Positions 17,557 through 25,513 of a stretch of 41,565 nt of DNA are shown piece by piece. Below the pieces are notes generated by a model. It ran no database searches and was not told where the DNA came from. It saw only the letters and a program-made list of their open reading frames with translations. The stretch is from assembly GCA_021324095.1 (NCBI GenBank), contig JAJPJT010000022.1:1-41565 (forward strand), in the 5' to 3' direction. The stretch is from Gammaproteobacteria bacterium (GTDB lineage: Bacteria > Pseudomonadota > Gammaproteobacteria > Xanthomonadales > Rhodanobacteraceae). The first letter of the stretch is position 1; each line of letters begins with the position of its first letter. The position numbers were made by a program, and so were the translations under genes.

Positions 17557-18372
17557 ATGGACGGTGTTTCCGCCACGACCCTGCGCATCATCATCGCCGC
17601 GATCGGCGTGGTGATCCTCGTCGCGATCTATTTCTTCGGGCGTCCGCGCCGGCCGGGGCAGGGGAAGCGGATCACTCCGCGCAAACGCGATGATGCGCGC
17701 GTCGACCCCGTGCTGGGCGATACCTCCACCGGTGATCTGGAAGACGCGTCAGGTTCCGAACCGCCGCAGCAGGGCGAACTCGATGTCGCACTCAAGCGCG
17801 AACTGGATCGGCTCGGCGCGACCATGAGCGCGGAACGGCGCGAAGGCCCGGAGTCGTCGCGTCAGTCCGCACCCCGGGTGCAACCGGAATCCACGGCCGG
17901 CCGCCGTTCGCAGGAGCTTCCGGTCGACCGCATCGTGACGCTGTTCGTGGCCGCGCCGGAAGGCGAGACATTTGGTGGGGGCGATATCGTGGTGGCGGCC
18001 GAGAAGGCGGGCCTCAGGTTCGGCGCGATGCACATTTTCCACCGACTGGTGGACGGCCGACCGGACGCGGGGCCGATTTTCAGCATGGCGAACATGGTGA
18101 AGCCGGGACACTTCGACATGGCCCGGATCGCCGAATTGACGACGCCCGGGGTGACGTTCTTCGCGACCTTGCCCGGTCCTGTTTCGGCGCTCGATGCGTG
18201 GGATGCGATGTTGCCGGCCGCGCAGCGCATCGCCGAGCTGTTGGGCGGCGTATTGCAGGACGAGGACCACAACGCGCTCGGCCGCCAGAGGATCGCGGGC
18301 CTGCGCGAAGAACTGCGTGCGTGGGATCGGCAGCACGAGGGCGAGCCCATCCGCGTCCCGCCGCGCCGCTGA
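17557..18372 (+). CDS. zipA: Cell division protein ZipA
   Basis: ZipA anchors FtsZ to the inner membrane in gammaproteobacteria. The 271-residue protein has a short periplasmic N-terminus and one TM helix (LRIIIAAIGVVILVAIYFF, residues ~9-27), then a basic patch (RRPGQGKRITPRKRDD), a charged/proline-containing linker to ~125, and the C-terminal FtsZ-binding domain (~126-265): VDRIVTLFVAAPEGETFGGGDI, GLRFGAMHIFHR, IFSMANMVKPGHFD. The start ATG 17557 gives the expected N-in topology. smc-zipA is a conserved pair in Xanthomonadales and is usually followed by ligA; here a PaiB-like gene follows instead. Confidence 0.93.
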   Translation: MDGVSATTLRIIIAAIGVVILVAIYFFGRPRRPGQGKRITPRKRDDARVDPVLGDTSTGDLEDASGSEPPQQGELDVALKRELDRLGATMSAERREGPESSRQSAPRVQPESTAGRRSQELPVDRIVTLFVAAPEGETFGGGDIVVAAEKAGLRFGAMHIFHRLVDGRPDAGPIFSMANMVKPGHFDMARIAELTTPGVTFFATLPGPVSALDAWDAMLPAAQRIAELLGGVLQDEDHNALGRQRIAGLREELRAWDRQHEGEPIRVPPRR

Positions 18373-18409
18373 CGGGTCCGCCGCGCCCTTCCAACGCAAG
18401 GCTCCAACG

Positions 18410-19063
18410 ATGGCTTATCCCAGTCCCGCGTTCCGCGAAGACCGTGTCGAGGTCCTGCACTCGGCCATTCGAGAGCTGCATTTCGGTTTGCTGGTTACGT
18501 GTTCGGAGGGCAGTTACGCGACGTCGTATCTGCCGTGGGAACTCGACGCCGACCGCGGCCCGCATGGCACGCTCGTGGGCCATCTCGCGCGTTACAACCC
18601 GCAGTGGCGCGTGCCCGAAGGCGGTTCCGACGCACTGGTCGTGTTCCAGGGCCCACATGCCTACGTCTCGCCGTCGTGGTATCCGGGCAAGCGTGACGAC
18701 CCGCGCCAGGTGCCGACGTGGGATTATCTTGCAGTCGAAGTGCGCGGCAAGCTGGTCACGTTCGAGGATGACGCGCGCCTGTACAAGCTGCTGACGCGGC
18801 TCGTCGATCGCAACGAGGCGGGGCGCAAACACCGCTGGCACGTGACGGATGCTCCGGACGATTACGTGCGTGCGGAAATGCGCCACATCGTCGGCATCGA
18901 AATCCAGATCGAGAACCTGGTCGGCCGATACAAGCTGAGCCAGAATCGCAACGCCGCCGATCAGGAGGGCGCGCGCGCGGGGCTCGCGGCGGCAGCGACC
19001 GAGCGCGAACGCGATCTGGCGAAGGCGATCGCTGCGGCGCAGCGCGAACGGCGCGACGGTTAA
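18410..19063 (+). CDS. PaiB family FMN-binding negative transcriptional regulator
   Basis: This 217-residue protein matches the PaiB family (PF04299), named from a B. subtilis repressor of protease and sporulation genes and folded as an FMN-binding split barrel. Family hallmarks are FREDRVEVLHSAIRELHFGLLVT, then RGPHGTLVGHLARYNPQW, then VVFQGPHAYVSPSWYPGKR, VPTWDYLAVEVRG, and MRHIVGIEIQIENLVGRYKLSQNR near the C-terminus. No HTH is apparent, so direct DNA binding is not shown by the sequence. ATG 18410 is chosen because it gives the family N-terminus. It starts 37 bp after zipA and may ride on that transcript; a palindromic hairpin follows. Confidence 0.88.
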   Translation: MAYPSPAFREDRVEVLHSAIRELHFGLLVTCSEGSYATSYLPWELDADRGPHGTLVGHLARYNPQWRVPEGGSDALVVFQGPHAYVSPSWYPGKRDDPRQVPTWDYLAVEVRGKLVTFEDDARLYKLLTRLVDRNEAGRKHRWHVTDAPDDYVRAEMRHIVGIEIQIENLVGRYKLSQNRNAADQEGARAGLAAAATERERDLAKAIAAAQRERRDG

Positions 19064-19145
19064 TAGCATGCAAACGGACAACGTGCCGCAATGCGCCGGT
19101 ATCCACCGCAAACGCCCCTGCACCTCTGAGCATGACAAGCAGTCA

Positions 19146-19170
19146 GAAACTATCGATTCTCAATAGTTTC
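19146..19170. terminator. Hairpin between convergent genes
   Basis: GAAACTAT-CGATTCTCA-ATAGTTTC is a perfect 8-bp AT-rich stem, 82 bp after the PaiB-like stop and 16 bp before the end of the minus-strand membrane gene. It could stop transcripts from both sides, although no long T-run follows. Confidence 0.4.
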
Positions 19171-19186
19171 GGGAAGCCATGAGCAT

Positions 19187-19759
19187 TTAAGTATACGCTT
19201 TAGGCAACTCACTCATCGATAAATCCGGTCGAGCATCTCGAACAATAGCAATCAGTTTACGTATATCTTCGAATTTGAAGTGCTTAAGGGATATATCGAT
19301 AAATTTACCGTCCCCATAAACTGAAATTCGGCGATATGGTCTATTCGCCATAATCAGCGTACGAGTATTTGATGTCTCTGATTTAATTGCAGTTATGTTT
19401 GTTGCAGCTATCGAAATTTCCCCAAGTCCGAATGCCGTCTGTACAATAGCCGATCCGCTCCATGATATTGTGTAGCGAAAATTAAGCCAAACAATTAATA
19501 ATGCCCACGCCGCAAGCAAAACAATGGCTCCAAATACGTTCCAATAGAAGTGGTGCTGCCTGAGCATCGCAGATAGCAGAAAAAGATCAATGGCACAGGC
19601 TATCGCCACCCATATCGCGTTTGGTGATACCCTCCGCCGCAAACTGAAGGACTGCGTGTTTCTCATTTCCGCTAGCAGGTGGGGCGCGAGGTGCAGGCTG
19701 GTGGCGACGGCGTATGATTCCAACGCGATCCAAAGGCGCGTGCGCTGCAACCTGTCCAT
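19187..19759 (-). CDS. Small membrane protein with PH-like domain, unknown function
   Basis: The product (190 residues from ATG 19759; 159 if ATG 19666 is used) has two adjacent TM helices (NAIWVAIACAIDLFLLSAML and WNVFGAIVLLAAWALLIVWL), then a ~85-residue beta-rich domain ending in a helix (YTISWSGSAIVQTAFGL... KHFKFEDIRKLIAIV), the layout of bacterial PH-like membrane proteins. The coding sequence is markedly AT-richer than its neighbours, by eye near 40-45% GC, with codons such as ATA and TTA that are otherwise rare here. The GC shift begins near 19140 and ends near 19660, which favours the shorter start. It is probably acquired DNA. No function is assigned. Confidence 0.65.
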   Translation of the reverse strand: MDRLQRTRLWIALESYAVATSLHLAPHLLAEMRNTQSFSLRRRVSPNAIWVAIACAIDLFLLSAMLRQHHFYWNVFGAIVLLAAWALLIVWLNFRYTISWSGSAIVQTAFGLGEISIAATNITAIKSETSNTRTLIMANRPYRRISVYGDGKFIDISLKHFKFEDIRKLIAIVRDARPDLSMSELPKAYT

Positions 19760-19929
19760 ACCCCGCCCCCATCGTTCCGCCCTCCCCGGTGAACGAGCGG
19801 GCGACGCTACTCTGCGGCTCGTGAGGATCGCGTTACGTGATCGTTACAACTTTGGATCGACAGGCGGGGTGACGACTCCACGACGCACCACTCGAAAGGT
19901 GATCCCATGCGCCTGACCGCAGCCAACTC

Positions 19930-20868
19930 TCAAGATCCTCTGTTCGACGGGCGTTTCCGCACCCGACGTGCGCTGTTCGTCGTGCCGTCGGTACGCGGCG
20001 GGGCGGGATGCGTTCGGCTTCCAGCGAGTGCCGGCCCGCTGAATCCGATGAACTTCTGGCGCAAGTCGGTGATCTGCTCGATGCGGTCGTAGACCGCGTC
20101 ATCCAGCGCCCTTATCACCCCGTCCAGCAGCAGGCTGAACAGGGCGGTGAAGGCGCCGAAGTTGTGCCAAGTGCGATCGCCGCTCACGGGGATCATCAGC
20201 ACGTGGGAGGTCAATTGGCGTGCCCAATAGCATTGCGCGTCGGTGATGATGATCAACGGAATGCCGCGTGCTGCAACCTGTTCGGCCAGGATACGGAAGT
20301 GCCGCGAGTAGCGGCGGTCGTCGATCAGCACGACGCAGCTCCGTTCAGTGGAGTCGACCAGGACGTCGGTATAGGCGCCGTCCAGTCCCGACGCGAATGC
20401 GACACGGGGGCGGACGTGCTGCAGCAATGTCGCGAACGTCATGCCGAGAAAGCTGCCGAGCTGAAAACTGGCAACCGAAACCCGCTCGGCCGATGCCAGG
20501 AGTCGAACGATGGCCTGCCATTCCTCGCCGCGGGCCAATGCATAGACCGCAGATAGCGTACGCATCTCCGCGTCGAGCCGTTCGGCATCGGACGCGGCAT
20601 TCCCGGATCGTGATGGATTCCGGTACAACTTCAGCCAGGTCGCGTCGCCGCGCAGCTCGTCCTTCATCGCGCCGACACCGACATAGCCGAGCTTGCGCAG
20701 GAAGCGTCCGACCGTCATCGCGCTGACGTCGACGCGCTTTCCCAGCGATGCCGCGGTCTCGAACGGCAAGCTGTTCAGGTTCTGCAGAAGATACGCCGCG
20801 ATTTTCTGTTCCGACGCGGTAAACGTCTTCCAACGGCTCTTCAGCTTCTGCTGCAGGTCATGCGTCAT
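19930..20868 (-). CDS. MurR/RpiR family transcriptional regulator
   Basis: This 312-residue regulator has an N-terminal HTH_6 domain (residues ~1-78: FTASEQKIAAYLLQNLNSL, then TAASLGKRVDVSAMTVGRFLRKLG) and a C-terminal SIS sugar-phosphate-binding-like domain (~130-270: RVSVASFQLGSFLGMTFA, then CVVLIDDRRYSRHFRILAEQVAARGIPLIIITD). RpiR proteins sense phosphosugars such as MurNAc-6-P in E. coli MurR. It is the last gene of the minus-strand run TonB receptor - hydrolase - permease - epimerase, 60 bp after the epimerase, so it is the natural candidate to bind the dyad seen at 27919 and 29537. That link is inference. The last ~40 residues are a poorly conserved, basic tail. Confidence 0.88.
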   Translation of the reverse strand: MTHDLQQKLKSRWKTFTASEQKIAAYLLQNLNSLPFETAASLGKRVDVSAMTVGRFLRKLGYVGVGAMKDELRGDATWLKLYRNPSRSGNAASDAERLDAEMRTLSAVYALARGEEWQAIVRLLASAERVSVASFQLGSFLGMTFATLLQHVRPRVAFASGLDGAYTDVLVDSTERSCVVLIDDRRYSRHFRILAEQVAARGIPLIIITDAQCYWARQLTSHVLMIPVSGDRTWHNFGAFTALFSLLLDGVIRALDDAVYDRIEQITDLRQKFIGFSGPALAGSRTHPAPPRTDGTTNSARRVRKRPSNRGS

Positions 20869-20928
20869 GGTGCGACATCATTGGCGGGTGAACGTCACGC
20901 AATCCTGTGTGTCGATGGGCGGGTGCAC

Positions 20929-21951
20929 TCATGCGGCAACGGCAGCCGGGTTGCCCCACAGGGCTTCCGGGCACCAGATCGTCCCGTGTTCGTAACGCGC
21001 GGGCGGCGACCAGTCCTCGCGGAGATAAGTCGGCCCGTCCAGATCCACCACCTTGCAGCGCTGACCCAGCACGAAGGCGGGCGCCATCGCGAGCGACGAG
21101 CCCGACATGTTGCCGACCATCAGGTCGAAGCCGAGTTCGATCGCCTGTTCGGCGGTGGCGAGCGCCTCGGTCAATCCCCCGGACTTGTCGAGCTTGATGT
21201 TGATGGTGTCGGCGCGGCCGACCACCTTTTGCAGGTCCCGGTGGTCCTGCACGCTTTCGTCCACGGCGATGCGGATCGGGCAGTCCAATCCGTCCAGCCA
21301 GTCTTCCCGCCCGACGGGGAAAGGTTGCTCGATCAGCGCGACCCGCGTTTGTTCCAGCGCCGGCAGCAGGCGCGCGAACGATTCGCGCGTCAGGCCCTGA
21401 TTGGCATCCACCATCAACCAGACGTCGGGGCGTACCGCGCGGACGGCGCGCACGCGCTCGGCATTGAACTCGTCATCGGTGAGCTTGAGCTTCAGCGCAC
21501 GCGCCTCGCCGAATCCGCGCGCGTGGTCGGCCATCACGGCGGGATCGTCGGCACCGATGGTGATGGTCGTCATCAGGGGTTTGGGCGGGTCGAGACCCGC
21601 GAGCTTCCAGACCGGCTGGCCGGTGCACTTGGATTCGAGGTCCCACAACGCACAGTCGAGCGCGTTGCGCGCGCCTCCCGCGGGCAGGCAGTCGAGCAGT
21701 TCCGAACGCGATATTCCCCGCTCGATGCGTTCGCGCAGCAACTCGACCTGCGTCAGCATCGTGCCCGCGGTTTCCTGGTGGTAGTAGACCCCCTGCGCCT
21801 CGCCGTGGCCGGTCTTGCGGTCCTTCCGGAGGCTCACCACCAGCGCATCGAACTCGGTGAAGGTGTAGCCGGTGATGTGGAATGCCGTAGTCATGGGCCG
21901 CTTTTCGATGGCGGCGTGCATGCGCAATCCGCGATGCTCCATGTTGTTCAT
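20929..21951 (-). CDS. Enolase-superfamily dipeptide epimerase (Ala-Glu epimerase-like)
   Basis: This 340-residue member of the muconate-lactonizing/AEE subgroup has the ligands and bases in order: K154-L-K156 (ALKLKL), D182 (VDANQG), E208 (IEQP), D231 (AVDES) and K253/K256 (NIKLDKSGG). Such enzymes epimerise the second residue of dipeptides, e.g. L-Ala-D-Glu to L-Ala-L-Glu from murein; exact specificity cannot be read from sequence. The start ATG 21951 (MNNMEH) has GGGAG 5 bp upstream; ATG 21894 (MTTAFHI) is the alternative. It lies 14 bp downstream of the permease stop, so it is co-transcribed, and is followed by the RpiR regulator. Context supports a role in D-residue peptide catabolism. 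Confidence 0.85.
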   Translation of the reverse strand: MNNMEHRGLRMHAAIEKRPMTTAFHITGYTFTEFDALVVSLRKDRKTGHGEAQGVYYHQETAGTMLTQVELLRERIERGISRSELLDCLPAGGARNALDCALWDLESKCTGQPVWKLAGLDPPKPLMTTITIGADDPAVMADHARGFGEARALKLKLTDDEFNAERVRAVRAVRPDVWLMVDANQGLTRESFARLLPALEQTRVALIEQPFPVGREDWLDGLDCPIRIAVDESVQDHRDLQKVVGRADTINIKLDKSGGLTEALATAEQAIELGFDLMVGNMSGSSLAMAPAFVLGQRCKVVDLDGPTYLREDWSPPARYEHGTIWCPEALWGNPAAVAA

Positions 21952-21965
21952 GTTGTCTCCCTTGC

Positions 21966-23339
21966 TCACGGTGGTGCTTCGAATGACACGTTGCCGCGGA
22001 ACTTGAACCCGCCGACGATCAGGCCCGCCACGAGCCAGGCACCCCCGAACAGGAACGTGATGCGGTCGAATCCGGACCATACGAACGCGACGATGGCGAG
22101 TCCCAGCGCCGGGAACACCGCGTAGCGGAAGGGCTTGTCGTGCTCCCCGCGCTTCACGAAGAAGAACGCGAACACGGTGATGTTCAGAAGCATGAAGGCG
22201 GTCAGCGCGCCGAAATTGACCAGCTTCAACAATGCCTCGCCCGGCACCAGCAGGGCCAGCACGAGCGACAACACCGCGACCAGCAGCGTTGCGTTGATGG
22301 GCGTCTTCATCCGCGGGTGGATGTGGGACAGGAACCCCGAACCGGGCAGCACGCGATCGCGGCCCATCGAGAACAGGATGCGCGAGATGGCTGCCTGCGC
22401 CGCCACCGCGTTGGCGATCCCGGCGGCTATCACGTTGACGATGATCAGTGAGAGATACAGCCATGGGCCGCCGACATCGCGTGCGATCTCAAAGAAGCCC
22501 AGTTGCGGATCGAGCGATGCGTAGTCCGGATGCGCCAGCGCCGCGACGTACGTTTCAAAAATGAAAATGCCGCCGAGCAACAGCAAGGTCAGCACCGTGG
22601 CATTGCCGATGGCGGTGCGAGGATTGCGGGTTTCTTCGGCGAGTGTGCTGATCGCGTCGAATCCGAGAAAGCTCAGGACCGCGATCGAAGTGGCCGTGGC
22701 GATGAAGCGCCCGTTCCAGTGTTGCGGCTGCCAGAAGGGCGCAATCGACCAGCCGCCGGCGCCGTGATGCCCGACGAACACGAAGTCGATCGCCAGCACC
22801 AGGAACACGATCAGCGCGATGATCTCGATGGCGAGCAGCGAAAGGTGCGTCCTCGCCTGCAGCCGGATGCCGAGCATGTTGATCGACGTGTTGATCACGA
22901 CGAACGCCACCACCCAGGCCCAGAGCGGCACGGCCGGCAGCAGCCCCCGCAACCACGAGGCACTGAACGCATAAATCAGGGCAGGGATCAGAAGGTAGTC
23001 GGCCAGGATCATCCAGCCCGCAATGAAACCCGCGTACGGGTGCAAGCCGCGCTGCACGTAGGAATACACCGAGCCCGCGTACGGGAAGGCGCCGCTCATC
23101 TGCTTGTAGCTGAGCGCCGTGAACAGCATCGCGACGATGCCGACCGCGTAGACGAAGGGCACCATCCCGAAGCTTTCGCGCGCGACGAATCCGTACACGG
23201 CCATCGGCGCGATTGGCACGACGAAAAGCATGCCGTACACCACCAGGTGGCGCAGGCGCAGTCGGCGGTCGAGCTGCTCGCGGTAGTGACCGGCAACGGG
23301 TTCGGCGTTGCCGGTCACGGGTGGATCCAGCGGCTCCAT
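21966..23339 (-). CDS. APC superfamily amino-acid/peptide permease
   Basis: This ~457-residue inner-membrane transporter of the amino acid-polyamine-organocation superfamily has about 12 predicted TM helices. The first follows a charged N-terminus (REQLDRRLRLRHLVVYGMLFVVPIAPMAVYGF). The family stretch MSGAFPYAGSVYSYVQRGLHPYAGFIAGWMILADYLL is in TM2-3, and SFLGFDAISTLAEETRNPRTAIGNA in the TM6-7 region is the APC signature. The start ATG 23339 is chosen because residues upstream look non-coding. It lies 37 bp after the serine hydrolase stop and 14 bp before the epimerase start. The substrate is probably an amino acid or dipeptide released by the co-encoded hydrolase (inference). Confidence 0.9.
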   Translation of the reverse strand: MEPLDPPVTGNAEPVAGHYREQLDRRLRLRHLVVYGMLFVVPIAPMAVYGFVARESFGMVPFVYAVGIVAMLFTALSYKQMSGAFPYAGSVYSYVQRGLHPYAGFIAGWMILADYLLIPALIYAFSASWLRGLLPAVPLWAWVVAFVVINTSINMLGIRLQARTHLSLLAIEIIALIVFLVLAIDFVFVGHHGAGGWSIAPFWQPQHWNGRFIATATSIAVLSFLGFDAISTLAEETRNPRTAIGNATVLTLLLLGGIFIFETYVAALAHPDYASLDPQLGFFEIARDVGGPWLYLSLIIVNVIAAGIANAVAAQAAISRILFSMGRDRVLPGSGFLSHIHPRMKTPINATLLVAVLSLVLALLVPGEALLKLVNFGALTAFMLLNITVFAFFFVKRGEHDKPFRYAVFPALGLAIVAFVWSGFDRITFLFGGAWLVAGLIVGGFKFRGNVSFEAPP

Positions 23340-23376
23340 GGCGCGGCATGCGTTGTGCACGGCCGGGGACGGTACG

Positions 23377-25389
23377 TCAGTAATGGAAATTGAAGTTGAC
23401 CAGGCCGTAGGCGAAGATCGCCCAGATGCCGTAGAGCGCACACAGGCCAAGCACCGCTTCGCTGACGCGCGCCAGCAGGCCGCCCGGGCCGCGTGCGATC
23501 CGCCACAGCGCGTCGAGGATGATCGCAATGCCGCCGAGAACCCCGAGCGCCCCCAGTACGTACAGTCCCGTCAACCATCCGTCGAAATTGGAATGGAACA
23601 GCGCAAGCGGCTGCGAGAACTTGACCAGGAACAGCATCCACACCGCCACGACCGCGAGCATCAGGATCACGCCGATCCGCGCCGCGAGCCGCAATTCGAA
23701 CTGGTGCGGTCCCAATACGAGCGTGCGACGGAAATGTCGCCGCGCGATCGCGCCACCAATCCAGACCAGCAAGGTCAGCACGAACACGGCGATGGCGATA
23801 TCGGTCAGCAGGACGAACAAGCCATGCTGCTCGAGGCCGTGCACCGGCTGGAACAGTTCGACCGGAGGAAAGTCGTCGGTCGCCCACCAGCGGATCGAAC
23901 CGTCCGGATTGGCAACGAAACTCAGGTGTGACTGTCCGTTCACCTGCTGGTAGAGCAGCGGCCCCACTTCGCGCCAATGTTTCACCGCACCGCTCGGATC
24001 CTTCAGCATGTTGACCGTGATCTCGCCGTCCGGCAATGCCGACACGCGGGCCTGGCCGAGCATGAACAACAGGCGCAGCCCGCTGTCCTCGCGACGGCTC
24101 GCCCAGTACCAGCCTGCGACCCGGGCCGCATCGCGCCTGGCGGAGGCTTCCGTGGGCGGTGCGGGCGGCGTGTAGGGGAAATAGTGATCGAGGAACGCGT
24201 GAAAGAGCGAGGTGCGCACGCTCTCCGAAGTGCCGTTGGGTGGTTTGCCTGCGCTGTTGAAGGACATGAAGATCCCGACGTCCTTGTCCAGCAGGAGGTG
24301 CAGGTCGGTATGGAAGGCGCTCGTGTCACCCGCGTGCCCGATGATCCGCAGGCCGTTCCGGTTTTCCCGGTAGAAGCCGAAGTCGTATCCGTTGATGCCC
24401 GGCGCCGCGTTGTAATGAGGCGAGTGCATCAGTTGCGCGGTCGCGGCCGGCAGGATGGACGTGCCATTGAACTGGCCCTGCTGCAACTGCATGATCATGA
24501 ACCTGGCCATGTCCGTGGCGGTGGATGTAAACGAACCTGCCGGATACGGCACGATGGGTTCGAACGGAATGATGACCTTGCCGGTGGCGGTGGCGTAGCC
24601 CGTGGCGAGATCGGGCGCGAGCGCTGGCGGCAACGGCTGCGCGAAGGTCGAATGCGTCATCCCCATCGGCTTCAGGATGTGGTCGTCGACATAGGTGTCG
24701 AACGGCTCGCCCGAGACGCGCTGCACGATGTATCCGGCCAGCGCGGCGCCGTAGTTGGAATAGGCAACCACCTCACCGGGCGGAAAGATCCGTGGCGGGA
24801 TGTGCTGTTTCAGGTAACGGCCCAGGGGATAAAGATCCTTCGAGTTCGGCACGAACAGGTCCTTGACGGTCTCGGCGAAGCCGGGCGTCATCGTCATCAG
24901 GTCGCGCATGGTGATCGGTTTGCCGTACTTCTCCGGGATCCTGAAATCCAGGTACTTGTTCACGTCGGCGTCGAGGTCGATCTTGCCCGCCGCGACGAGT
25001 TGCATCACCGCGGTCCAGGTGACCAGCTTGGACACCGAGCCGATCCGGAACAGCGTCTGGTCGGCAATGACGGGCGAGCGCTTCGCGACGTTGGCGTAAC
25101 CGTAGCCCTGCGCAAAGATCGGCTTTCCGTCCTTCACCACCGAGATCACCGCGCCGGCGATATCGTTGCGTTTCAGCATGTACGGGACCAGGCCATCGAA
25201 GAACGTCTGCAGATTCTGCGCATCGAGTGGCGGCGCCGAGGTCGGCGCGGCAGTCGTTGCAGGTGCCGCGGCGGCTGACGGCGGCGCAGACGATGCGGGC
25301 GCAGGCGGTGCGGACGGCACCTGTGCCACGGTGCAGAACGGCAGGCAGACGCTTGCTGCAAACAGCATCCACATGAGACGCTTCAACAT
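23377..25389 (-). CDS. Exported serine hydrolase (class C beta-lactamase/DD-peptidase fold) with C-terminal membrane domain
   Basis: This 670-residue protein has a signal peptide (residues 1-22), an Ala/Pro-rich linker (~25-55) and a beta-lactamase-type catalytic domain. The nucleophile motif is S118-V-S-K121, the second is Y210-S-N and the third is H352-A-G. This fold includes D-aminopeptidases, DD-carboxypeptidases and esterases. From about residue 545 onward there are roughly four TM helices (starting LFVLLTDIAIAVFVLTLLVWIGG), so the enzyme is anchored and acts in the periplasm. The start ATG 25389 has GGGGAC about 7 bp upstream. It follows the TonB receptor by 124 bp and precedes the permease. 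I infer cleavage of an imported, probably D-residue-containing peptide. Confidence 0.88.
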   Translation of the reverse strand: MLKRLMWMLFAASVCLPFCTVAQVPSAPPAPASSAPPSAAAAPATTAAPTSAPPLDAQNLQTFFDGLVPYMLKRNDIAGAVISVVKDGKPIFAQGYGYANVAKRSPVIADQTLFRIGSVSKLVTWTAVMQLVAAGKIDLDADVNKYLDFRIPEKYGKPITMRDLMTMTPGFAETVKDLFVPNSKDLYPLGRYLKQHIPPRIFPPGEVVAYSNYGAALAGYIVQRVSGEPFDTYVDDHILKPMGMTHSTFAQPLPPALAPDLATGYATATGKVIIPFEPIVPYPAGSFTSTATDMARFMIMQLQQGQFNGTSILPAATAQLMHSPHYNAAPGINGYDFGFYRENRNGLRIIGHAGDTSAFHTDLHLLLDKDVGIFMSFNSAGKPPNGTSESVRTSLFHAFLDHYFPYTPPAPPTEASARRDAARVAGWYWASRREDSGLRLLFMLGQARVSALPDGEITVNMLKDPSGAVKHWREVGPLLYQQVNGQSHLSFVANPDGSIRWWATDDFPPVELFQPVHGLEQHGLFVLLTDIAIAVFVLTLLVWIGGAIARRHFRRTLVLGPHQFELRLAARIGVILMLAVVAVWMLFLVKFSQPLALFHSNFDGWLTGLYVLGALGVLGGIAIILDALWRIARGPGGLLARVSEAVLGLCALYGIWAIFAYGLVNFNFHY

Positions 25390-25513
25390 GGCTTTGTCCC
25401 CGCAAGAGAGTTGGTTCGAAATCCGCCGTTCATCCCGGATCGCGAAATGCTGCTTCGGCGAGTGTGCCGACGTACGCGGCAGGTGCGATCCGCTGATGCC
25501 CAATGCGATCCGC

